Assembly (NCBI GenBank): GCA_050258095.1
Contig: JBLMYD010000014.1
Span: 1 to 9,279 of the forward strand
From: VRUE01 sp050258095
GTDB taxonomy: Bacteria > Actinomycetota > Thermoleophilia > Solirubrobacterales > 70-9
Length of the DNA: 9,279 nucleotides
Reading direction: 5' to 3'
Below are positions 1 through 5,678 of the stretch, one piece after another. Positions within the stretch are counted from its first letter, which is position 1; each line of letters starts with the position of its first letter. The notes beneath the pieces are model-generated. The model did no database searches and was not told the origin of the DNA. It saw nothing but the letters and a program-made list of their open reading frames with translations. The position numbers and the translations under genes are program-made.

Positions 1-506
1 GAGGTGACGAAGATCTTCTCGCCGTTGAGCACGTACTCGTCGCCGTCGAGCTCGGCCGTGGTGCGGATCGCGGCCGAGTCCGAGCCCGCCTCGGGCTCGG
101 TGATCGCCATCGCCGCCCACTTGCCGCCGTAGTGCTCGAGCTGCTCCTCGGTCGCCACCGAGGCGATCGCCGAGTTGCCGAGCCCCTGGCGCGGCATCGA
201 GAGCAGCAGGCCGACGTCGCCCCAGCAGAGCTCGATGATGCCGAGCACGGTGGAGAGGTTGGAGCCGTTGCGGTTGCCCTCGTCGCCGTCCTTGGAGTCG
301 CGGCGCACGCCGGCGGCGCCGGCGCCGCCGATGTCGGAGCCCTCGTTCATGCCGTCGATCAGCGAGGCGAGCATGTCGAGCTCCTTGGGGTAGGTGTGCT
401 CGGCTGCGTCGTACTTGCGCGAGATCGGCCGGAAGACCTCGGTCGCGACCTGGTTCGCCTGCGTGGCGAGGGGCTTGAACTTCTTCGGAATCTCGAGGTT
501 GATCAT
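1..506 (-). CDS. Acyl-CoA dehydrogenase, N-terminal part (runs off left edge)
   Basis: FAD-dependent acyl-CoA dehydrogenase, expected to oxidise an acyl-CoA to the trans-2-enoyl-CoA. The 168 complete codons visible start MINLEIPKKFKPLA at an ATG (506-504). They contain the family signature AITEPEAGSDSAAIRTTA (about residues 134-151), the loop contacting FAD and substrate, followed by the usual LDGDEYVLNGEKIFVT strand pair. The catalytic base lies in the missing C-terminal half, so activity cannot be judged. A Gly/Asp-rich insert (about residues 57-83) separates the first helices from the core; I recall similar inserts in actinobacterial FadE proteins but cannot verify this. It is the last visible gene of the operon, 33 bp after the preceding dehydrogenase stop. 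Its ribosome-binding site is weak (GAAAG about 9 nt upstream). The two adjacent dehydrogenases could act on different chain lengths or form a mixed oligomer. Confidence 0.93.
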   Translation of the reverse strand, partial: MINLEIPKKFKPLATQANQVATEVFRPISRKYDAAEHTYPKELDMLASLIDGMNEGSDIGGAGAAGVRRDSKDGDEGNRNGSNLSTVLGIIELCWGDVGLLLSMPRQGLGNSAIASVATEEQLEHYGGKWAAMAITEPEAGSDSAAIRTTAELDGDEYVLNGEKIFVT

Positions 507-539
507 GGGTCTGCTTTCGCTCGTGCCGGCGCTTGGGGC

Positions 540-1877
540 CTAGACGAGCAGGGCGCCCTCCATCACGCCCACTGCGCGGAGGTCGCGGTACCAGCGCTCG
601 ACCGGGTGCTCCTTGACGTAGCCGTGGCCGCCGAGCAGCTGCACGCCGTCGGAGCCGATCCTCATCCCCTTCTGGACGCAGAGGCGGCGGGCGAGGGCGG
701 CCTCGCGGGCGAAGCTCTGGCCCTGGTCGGCGCGGCTGGCGGCGCGGTAGGTGGCGAGGCGCATGCCGTCGCTCTCGATGCCGACGTCGGAGACGGCGAA
801 GGCGACGCCCTGCCGGTTGGAGATCGGTTCGCCGAAGGCGGTGCGCTCGTTGACGTAGTCCTTGACGTAGTCGAGCACCGCCTGCGCGGTGCCGACGGCG
901 AGCGAGCACCAGGCGACGCGGGCCCGCTGCACGCACTCGGTGTAGGCCTCGCGTTTCCCATGGGCCATCAGGGCGCCGGCGGGGACGCGCACGCCCTCGA
1001 GCACGAGGCGGCCGGTGGCGGCGGCCCGCAGGCCCATCGCCGGCTCGTCCTCGACCGAGAGCCCGGCGGTCCCCGACTCGACCACGAAGAGCGCTGGACC
1101 GAGGCCCTCGGCCTCGGCGCCGATCGCGAACAGCTCGCACTCCTTGGGGCGGGCGACGAGCGACTTGACCCCGTCCAGGACCCAGTCCTCGCCATCGCGG
1201 CGCGCCTTCGTCTCCGGCTTCAGCGGGTCGAAGAGCGGCCGCGGCTCGAGCAGGGCCAGGGCGGCCGCCGGCGTCTCCTCGCCGGTGAAGGAGGGCAGGT
1301 AGGTCGCCTCCTGCTCGGGCGTGCCCCAGTGGGCGATCGCGGTCGCGACCGCGCCCGGGGCGAGCGCCGCGTAGGCGATTCCCATGTCGCCGTGGGCGAG
1401 CGCCTCGCCGATCAGGACGCTGGTCACCGCGGCCTGCTCGTGCATGACGCCGCCGAGCTCCTCGGGGACCCCGAGCATGTTGATGCCGAGCTCGTTGGCC
1501 TGGGCGAGCAGCTCGGCCGGCGCCTCGCGGTCGCTGTCGGCCTGGGCGGCGGCGGGACGGACTTTCGCGGCGGCGAAGTCGCGCACCCCTTCCTGCAGCA
1601 TCTGCTGCTCCTCGTCGGGGGTGAGGTCGAAGAGGCTGCGCGGCTTGCCCGTCGCCTGCCGCGCCGGGCCGGTCAGCTTCTGCGCGGCCTTGAAGGTTCG
1701 ACCGGCGGCCGTGGCCGTGCGAAAGCCGTTCTTGGTGCCGCTGAACAGGGCGCGCTCGACCTGCTTGCGGATGCGGATGCGGTCGAGCAGGTCCGAGCCG
1801 GCGAGCCGGTTCAGCCAGCGCAGGCCGAGGCCCATGCTGCGCTCGGCCACGCCCTTCTCCTCCGTTGCGGTGGGCAT
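540..1877 (-). CDS. Acyl-CoA dehydrogenase with basic N-terminal extension, FadE type
   Basis: 445-residue FAD-dependent acyl-CoA dehydrogenase. After a basic extension of about 84 residues, the dehydrogenase fold starts at FDLTPDEEQQMLQEGVRDFA (83-102). The C-terminal alpha domain shows RTAFGEPISNRQGVAF (345-360) and VQLLGGHGYVKEHPVERWYR (412-431). Glu440 in GVMEG aligns with the catalytic base of the YEG motif in classical family members, so the enzyme should be active. The chain ends five residues after this Glu, without the usual tail of about 15-20 residues. The ATG at 1877 is chosen because GGGAGG and AAGGAG lie just upstream and the hydratase gene stops only 4 bp earlier. The open frame to 1961 runs back into the hydratase coding sequence and is not credible. 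Substrate length cannot be read from the sequence; the operon suggests fatty acyl-CoA. Confidence 0.93.
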   Translation of the reverse strand: MPTATEEKGVAERSMGLGLRWLNRLAGSDLLDRIRIRKQVERALFSGTKNGFRTATAAGRTFKAAQKLTGPARQATGKPRSLFDLTPDEEQQMLQEGVRDFAAAKVRPAAAQADSDREAPAELLAQANELGINMLGVPEELGGVMHEQAAVTSVLIGEALAHGDMGIAYAALAPGAVATAIAHWGTPEQEATYLPSFTGEETPAAALALLEPRPLFDPLKPETKARRDGEDWVLDGVKSLVARPKECELFAIGAEAEGLGPALFVVESGTAGLSVEDEPAMGLRAAATGRLVLEGVRVPAGALMAHGKREAYTECVQRARVAWCSLAVGTAQAVLDYVKDYVNERTAFGEPISNRQGVAFAVSDVGIESDGMRLATYRAASRADQGQSFAREAALARRLCVQKGMRIGSDGVQLLGGHGYVKEHPVERWYRDLRAVGVMEGALLV

Positions 1878-1881
1878 CTCC

Positions 1882-2796
1882 TTACTTCCTCCCGTCTTTG
1901 GTCTTGGTCTCGAGCGGCGCGACGTGGCCCTCGAGGTGCGGCGTGCCGCGCTTGGCGTCACGGACCGCGAAGTCGATCTCCTCCCCCGCGCCGGCGCAAG
2001 CGAGCTCCACGCGCGCCGGCAGCAGGATCGGCTTGCGAAAGCGGACGTCGGCGGCGAAGGCGTCGGGCAGGCGGCTCTCCAGCGCCGCCAGGCAGCGCGC
2101 CTTCGTCCACATCCCGTGCGCGATCGCCCGCGGGAAGCCGAGCGGCTTCGCGGTCAAGGCGTGCATGTGGATCGGATTGCGATCCCCCGACACGGCCGCG
2201 TAGCGCCGCCCCAGGTCGCCGCCCAGCCTCCACTCGGCACCCCCCTCCAGGGGCCGACGGGCCGATTCCCGTCGGTATGCGTCGGTTTTAGTCCCGTCGG
2301 CGGGCGGTTTGCCGCGGCGCAGCATCGTGCTGGTCGATTCCCAGGCGATGCGGCGGCCGGCGAGGACTTTGGTGACGAGCGAGAAGGTCTGGCCGCGCGG
2401 GTGGGGCTTCAGCTTCGTCGGCTTGACCCGGATCGTCAGCTCCTCGTCGAGGCCGATCGGGCGGCGCTGCTCGATCCGGTTCTCGACGTGGACGAGGCCG
2501 ACGGCGCCGAAGGGGAAGCTGCCGTCCGCCATCACCGCCATGTGCAGGGGGAAGGCGAGCACGTGCGGGTAGGTGGGGGGGAGGCGGTCGCGCAGGGCGA
2601 AGCCGCAGACGCGGGCGTAGGCGGCGACCTTCGCGGCGTCGGCCCGCACGCCGTCCAGCTCGAGCTCGATCGCGGGGATCTCATCCCCGCGTCCCGGCAC
2701 GAAGGGCAGCAGCGAGGCTCCGGGCAGCATCGGCGCCGCGGCGCGCACGTAGAGCGGCAGGACGCTCGGCGGGCTGTCGAGCGTGCGCTTCTCCAT
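1882..2796 (-). CDS. htdX: Double-hotdog MaoC-type (R)-enoyl hydratase/dehydratase, HtdX-like
   Basis: 304-residue protein with two hotdog halves. Residues about 1-165 form a degenerate N-terminal hotdog. Residues about 185-304 form a MaoC domain with the hydratase-2 motif YAAVSGDRNPIH (199-210) followed by GFPRAIAHGMWT (220-231). Asp205 and His210 match the catalytic Asp/His pair of R-specific enoyl-CoA hydratases such as PhaJ. The expected reaction is reversible hydration of trans-2-enoyl-CoA (or -ACP) to the (R)-3-hydroxyacyl thioester. The ATG at 2796 overlaps the reductase stop codon as TGATG, so translation is probably coupled. M. tuberculosis HtdX follows fabG4 in the same way. The gene name rests on gene order and motif; the direction in vivo (oxidation or synthesis) is inferred from the neighbouring thiolase and dehydrogenases. 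Confidence 0.9.
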   Translation of the reverse strand: MEKRTLDSPPSVLPLYVRAAAPMLPGASLLPFVPGRGDEIPAIELELDGVRADAAKVAAYARVCGFALRDRLPPTYPHVLAFPLHMAVMADGSFPFGAVGLVHVENRIEQRRPIGLDEELTIRVKPTKLKPHPRGQTFSLVTKVLAGRRIAWESTSTMLRRGKPPADGTKTDAYRRESARRPLEGGAEWRLGGDLGRRYAAVSGDRNPIHMHALTAKPLGFPRAIAHGMWTKARCLAALESRLPDAFAADVRFRKPILLPARVELACAGAGEEIDFAVRDAKRGTPHLEGHVAPLETKTKDGRK

Positions 2797-4121
2797 CACG
2801 CCCCCAGCAGACTCTGGCCGCAGACGCGGACGACGTTGCCGTTGACCCCGGTCGAGGCCGGGCCGGCGAGCCAGGCGATCGTCTCGGCGACGTCGACCGG
2901 CAGGCCGCCCTGCGACATGCTGTTCATCCGCCGTCCCGCTTCGCGCACGCCGATCGGCATCGCCGCCGTCATCCGGGTCTCGATGAAGCCGGGGGCGACG
3001 GCGTTGATCGTCGCCTTGCGCTCGGCCAGCGCCGGGGCGAGCGCTTCGACCATGCCGATCACGCCCGCCTTCGAGGTCGCGTAGTTGGTCTGGCCGGAGT
3101 TGCCGGCGATGCCGCTCATCGAGGAGACGCAGACGATCCGGCCGTTCTCGCGCAGCAGGCCGCGCTCGAGCAGCTCGTCGTCGATCCGCTCCTCGCTCGA
3201 GAGGTTGATCTCCAGCAGCGAGGTCCAGCGCTCCTCGGGCATCTTGGCGATCGTGCGGTCGCGGGTGACGCCGGCGTTGTGGACGAGGACGTCGAGGCCG
3301 TCGGGCGAGACGGCGTCGGCGATCCGCTGCGGCGCGTCCTCGTCGGTGATGTCGACCTCGACCGCCTCGGCCTCGAGCCGGTCGGCGACGCCGAGCAGAT
3401 CCTCGGCGAGGGCGGGCACGTCGAGCAGGACGAGGCCGGCGCCGTCGCGGTGCAGGGTCGTCGCGATCGCCTCGCCGATGCCGCGCGAGGCGCCGGTGAC
3501 GAGGGCCGTCTTGCCCGCCAGCGGCCGCTCCCAATCGATCTCGGGCGTCTTCGCCACGCCCGCACCGACCTCGATCGCCTGGCCGGAGACGTAGGCCGAG
3601 CGGGGCGAGAGCAGGAAGCGCAGCGTCGAGTCGAACTGGTCCTCGGCGCCGGCGGCGACGTGGACGAGCTGGACCGCGATGCCGCGGCCGACCTCCTTGC
3701 CGAGCGAGCGGGTGAAGCCCTCCAGCGCCCGCTGCGCGGTCGCCTCTCGCGCCGGCAGCCCCGCTGGCGGCGCACCGAGGACGACGATGCGGCCCGACGC
3801 CTGGACGCGTCTGACGTTGGGGTAGAAGAAGCGCTGCAGCTCGATCAGCTCGGTCGAGTCGGCGATGCCGGTGGCGTCGAAGACGAGCGCCTTGACGGGC
3901 GCGTCGGCGGTCTCGGGCCGCGCGGCGCCGAGCGCGCCCAGCAGGCGCTCGACCGGCTTGCCGAGCCGGCCGCGCGGCGCGCCGCCGAAGAGCACCGCCC
4001 CGGAGATCTCGGTCCCGTGCGACGCCCGGCGCTCGAGCTTCACCGGCTGCGGCAGTCCGACCCGCGGGGCGATCAGGCGGCCGGGGGGCGAGTTGACGAG
4101 CTGCGAGTAGAGGTCGCTCAC
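2796..4121 (-). CDS. fabG4: High-molecular-weight 3-oxoacyl reductase, FabG4-like (SDR)
   Basis: 441-residue long FabG, interconverting 3-ketoacyl and (R)-3-hydroxyacyl thioesters. Residues about 1-196 form an N-terminal domain without a recognisable nucleotide motif, matching the flavodoxin-like domain of mycobacterial FabG4 (about 450 aa). Residues about 200-441 are a classical short-chain dehydrogenase: TGASRGIG (209-216), HNAG (281-284), Asn306, and the triad Ser334, Tyr347, Lys351 in SSMSGIAG and NYATSK. Asp234 at the end of beta-2 (VLLDV) predicts NAD(H) rather than NADP(H), as known for FabG4. The start is the GTG at 4121, overlapping the thiolase stop as GTGA, with GGGAG 7 nt upstream. 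The much longer open frame reaching 5507 is only antisense-free readthrough across the thiolase gene in another frame. The combination with thiolase and R-hydratase suggests use in beta-oxidation through R-hydroxy intermediates. Confidence 0.94.
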   Translation of the reverse strand: MSDLYSQLVNSPPGRLIAPRVGLPQPVKLERRASHGTEISGAVLFGGAPRGRLGKPVERLLGALGAARPETADAPVKALVFDATGIADSTELIELQRFFYPNVRRVQASGRIVVLGAPPAGLPAREATAQRALEGFTRSLGKEVGRGIAVQLVHVAAGAEDQFDSTLRFLLSPRSAYVSGQAIEVGAGVAKTPEIDWERPLAGKTALVTGASRGIGEAIATTLHRDGAGLVLLDVPALAEDLLGVADRLEAEAVEVDITDEDAPQRIADAVSPDGLDVLVHNAGVTRDRTIAKMPEERWTSLLEINLSSEERIDDELLERGLLRENGRIVCVSSMSGIAGNSGQTNYATSKAGVIGMVEALAPALAERKATINAVAPGFIETRMTAAMPIGVREAGRRMNSMSQGGLPVDVAETIAWLAGPASTGVNGNVVRVCGQSLLGA

Positions 4122-5410
4122 TGCTCGGCTCCCGGCGCTTCGAGGATGGCGACGACGCCCTGGCCGCCGGCGGCGCAGATGCTGATCGCGCCGCGGCCCG
4201 AGCCCTTCTCGTGCAGCGCCTTGGCGAGGCCGGCGACGATCCGCCCGCCGGTCGCGGCGAAGGGGTGGCCGGCGGCGAGCGAGCCGCCGTTGACGTTGAG
4301 CCTCTCGCGGTCGATCTCGCCGAGCGGCTGCTCGCGCCCGAGCCGGTCGCGGCAGAAGCTCTCGTCTTCCCAGGCGCGCAGCGTGCAGAGCACCTGGGCG
4401 GCGAAGGCCTCGTGGATCTCGTAGAAGTCGAAGTCCTGCAGGGCGAGCCCGGCGCGGTCGAGCATGCGCGGCATCGCGTAGGCGGGCGCCATCAGCAGCC
4501 CTTCGCGCTTGTGCACATAGTCGATCGCCGCGGTCTGCCCGTCGGCGAACCAGGCGAGGATCGGCAGCTCGCGCTCGCGCGCCCACTCCTCGCTCGCCAG
4601 CAGCACGGCCGAGGCGCCGTCGCTGAGCGGGGTCGAGTTGGCGGCGGTCATCGTCCCCTGCTCGCCGCCGAAGACCGGGCCGAGCTTGGCCAGCTTCTCG
4701 GGCGAGGAATCGGGGCGCAGGTTCTGGTCGCGCTCGAGGCCGAGGTAGGGAGTGACGAGGTCCTCCATGAAGCCGCGCTCGTAGGCGGCGGCGAGGTTCC
4801 GGTGGCTGCGGACGGCGAGCTCGTCCTGCTCCTCGCGGCCGATGCCCCACTCGGAGGCCATCACGGCGCAGTGCTCGCCCATCGAGAGGCCGGTGCGCGG
4901 CTCCTCGTTGCGGGGGATAGAGGGGACGAGGTGGCCGGGGCGGACCCGGGTCAGCTGCCGAGCGCGGCCGAGGCTCGACTTCTCGCGGTTGGCGTCGAGC
5001 AGGATCTCGCGCAGGTCCTCGTTGAGGCCGATCGGCGCGTCGGAGGTGGTGTCGGCGCCGCAGGCGATGCCGGCGTCGATCTGACCGAGGGCGATCTTGT
5101 TGGCGACGAGGATCGTCGTCTCCAGCCCGGTGCCGCAGGCCTGCTGCACGTCGTAGGCGGGGGTCTCGGGGGCGAGGCGGGTGCCGAGCACGCTCTCGCG
5201 GGTCAGGTCGCGGTCGCGCGAGTGCTTGAGCACGGCGCCGCCGGCGACCTCGCCCAGCCGCTCGCCCTCGAGCGAGAAGCGGCCGACCAGTCCGTCGAGG
5301 GCGGCGGTGAGCATGTCCTGGTTCGAGGCGTGCGCGTAAACGGAGTTCGAGCGCGCGAACGGGATCCGGTTGCCGCCGACGACGGCAACGCGGCGCGGTT
5401 TGTCGGTCAA
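4118..5410 (-). CDS. fadA2: Acetyl-CoA acyltransferase (3-ketoacyl-CoA thiolase), FadA2/FadI-like
   Basis: 430-residue thiolase, cleaving 3-ketoacyl-CoA with CoA to acetyl-CoA and a shortened acyl-CoA, or condensing in reverse. All catalytic residues are present: nucleophile Cys92 in QQACGTGLET, His333 in EIHEAFAAQ, His382 in GGSLAAGHPFAATGGRI, and Cys412 in ISICAAGGQGV. The N-terminus (RRVAVVGGNRIPFARS) and the conserved EPRTGLSMGEH segment (170-180) resemble M. tuberculosis FadA2 and the FadI group. The start is a TTG at 5410, with GAGG 5 nt upstream; the next in-frame Met (33) would cut into the first beta strand. It is the first gene of the operon, about 30 nt behind a predicted transcription start, and its TGA overlaps the GTG of the reductase gene. 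Chain-length preference cannot be told from the sequence. Confidence 0.95.
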   Translation of the reverse strand: MTDKPRRVAVVGGNRIPFARSNSVYAHASNQDMLTAALDGLVGRFSLEGERLGEVAGGAVLKHSRDRDLTRESVLGTRLAPETPAYDVQQACGTGLETTILVANKIALGQIDAGIACGADTTSDAPIGLNEDLREILLDANREKSSLGRARQLTRVRPGHLVPSIPRNEEPRTGLSMGEHCAVMASEWGIGREEQDELAVRSHRNLAAAYERGFMEDLVTPYLGLERDQNLRPDSSPEKLAKLGPVFGGEQGTMTAANSTPLSDGASAVLLASEEWARERELPILAWFADGQTAAIDYVHKREGLLMAPAYAMPRMLDRAGLALQDFDFYEIHEAFAAQVLCTLRAWEDESFCRDRLGREQPLGEIDRERLNVNGGSLAAGHPFAATGGRIVAGLAKALHEKGSGRGAISICAAGGQGVVAILEAPGAEQ

Positions 5411-5446
5411 GAGAACCTCGGCCTTTCGTTACAAAGATCGATGCAT

Positions 5447-5474
5447 AGGTTAACGCGCCACCGATTCGTGTCAA
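5447..5474 (-). promoter_or_regulatory. Predicted sigma-70-type promoter of the thiolase operon
   Basis: On the minus strand there is a consensus -35 TTGACA (5474-5469), a 16-bp spacer, and a -10 TAACCT (5452-5447) that fits the actinobacterial TAnnnT pattern. Transcription would start near 5440, leaving a leader of about 30 nt before the TTG start of the thiolase. A weak inverted repeat (CGTTA at 5427-5431, TAACG at 5451-5455) straddles the -10 and start site and could be a repressor site, but it is too short to be persuasive. Prediction from consensus and position only. Confidence 0.6.
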
Positions 5475-5509
5475 CGTCCAGCAGCTCCACCGTGACGCCC
5501 CGCACACTT

Positions 5510-5562
5510 CCGCTGACTTCGCCTTTATTCGTCCATACGGCGAAGAAAGACAAAGTCAGCGG
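5510..5562. repeat. Nested inverted repeat in the operon leader
   Basis: An outer pair CCGCTGAC (5510-5517) and GTCAGCGG (5555-5562) encloses an inner pair TTCGCC (5518-5523) and GGCGAA (5539-5544). Together they form a bulged hairpin with a 15-nt loop. It lies upstream of the predicted promoter of the thiolase operon and downstream of the terminator block, so it could be a regulatory site or a remnant of a second terminator. No T-run follows on either strand. Confidence 0.5.
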
Positions 5563-5568
5563 GGTCCG

Positions 5569-5671
5569 GGGCGGCTGGGTGGGGTGTCCTCCCGAACTGG
5601 CGGATACTCAAAAAGGCGGCCCAACTGGGCCGCCTTTTATCAGGGCGGGAGGACACCCCACCCAGCCGCCC
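5569..5671. repeat. Perfect 26-bp inverted repeat enclosing the terminator
   Basis: The arms at 5569-5594 and 5646-5671 are perfect reverse complements, with motifs such as GGCTGGGTGGGG on the left and CCCCACCCAGCC on the right. Between them sits the 12-bp terminator hairpin. The short inner spacers contain a further complementary pair, GATA (5603-5606) and TATC (5638-5641). The whole 103-bp unit could fold into one long cruciform. No obvious target duplication flanks it. AACTGG occurs at 5595-5600, 5623-5628 and 5673-5678, partly the same context repeated three times. Confidence 0.85.
5611..5638 (-). terminator. Rho-independent terminator after the mmpL gene (symmetric)
   Basis: Perfect 12-bp stem AAAAGGCGGCCC (5611-5622) and GGGCCGCCTTTT (5627-5638) with a 4-nt loop. 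On the minus strand the GC-rich stem runs into CCTTTTTG, a five-T run, 41 bp past the mmpL stop codon. It therefore separates mmpL transcription from the downstream thiolase operon, which has its own promoter. The stem is symmetric and could also stop plus-strand transcription, but no plus-strand gene reads into it. Confidence 0.85.
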
Positions 5672-5678
5672 AAACTGG

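Noticed and set aside
132..2291. Very long plus-strand open frame (719 codons) opposite the dehydrogenase and hydratase genes
   Set aside because: It runs antisense to genes with clear catalytic motifs, has low-complexity Ala/Gly/Arg/Glu composition and matches no family; long antisense frames are expected in GC-rich coding DNA.
5427..5455. CGTTA/TAACG inverted repeat as a TetR- or FadR-type operator of the thiolase operon
   Set aside because: The arms are only 5 bp with a 19-bp gap, which is likely by chance; kept only as a remark.
4122..5507. Upstream extension of the FabG4-like frame, making a 903-residue protein
   Set aside because: The added part is Arg/Pro-rich out-of-frame reading of the thiolase gene; the GTG at 4121 with GGGAG and the GTGA overlap gives the expected family length.
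5569..5671. Inverted-repeat block as a CRISPR array or tRNA/ncRNA gene
   Set aside because: There is a single inverted pair, no regularly spaced direct repeats, and no tRNA-like arms; terminator and structural element explain it better.
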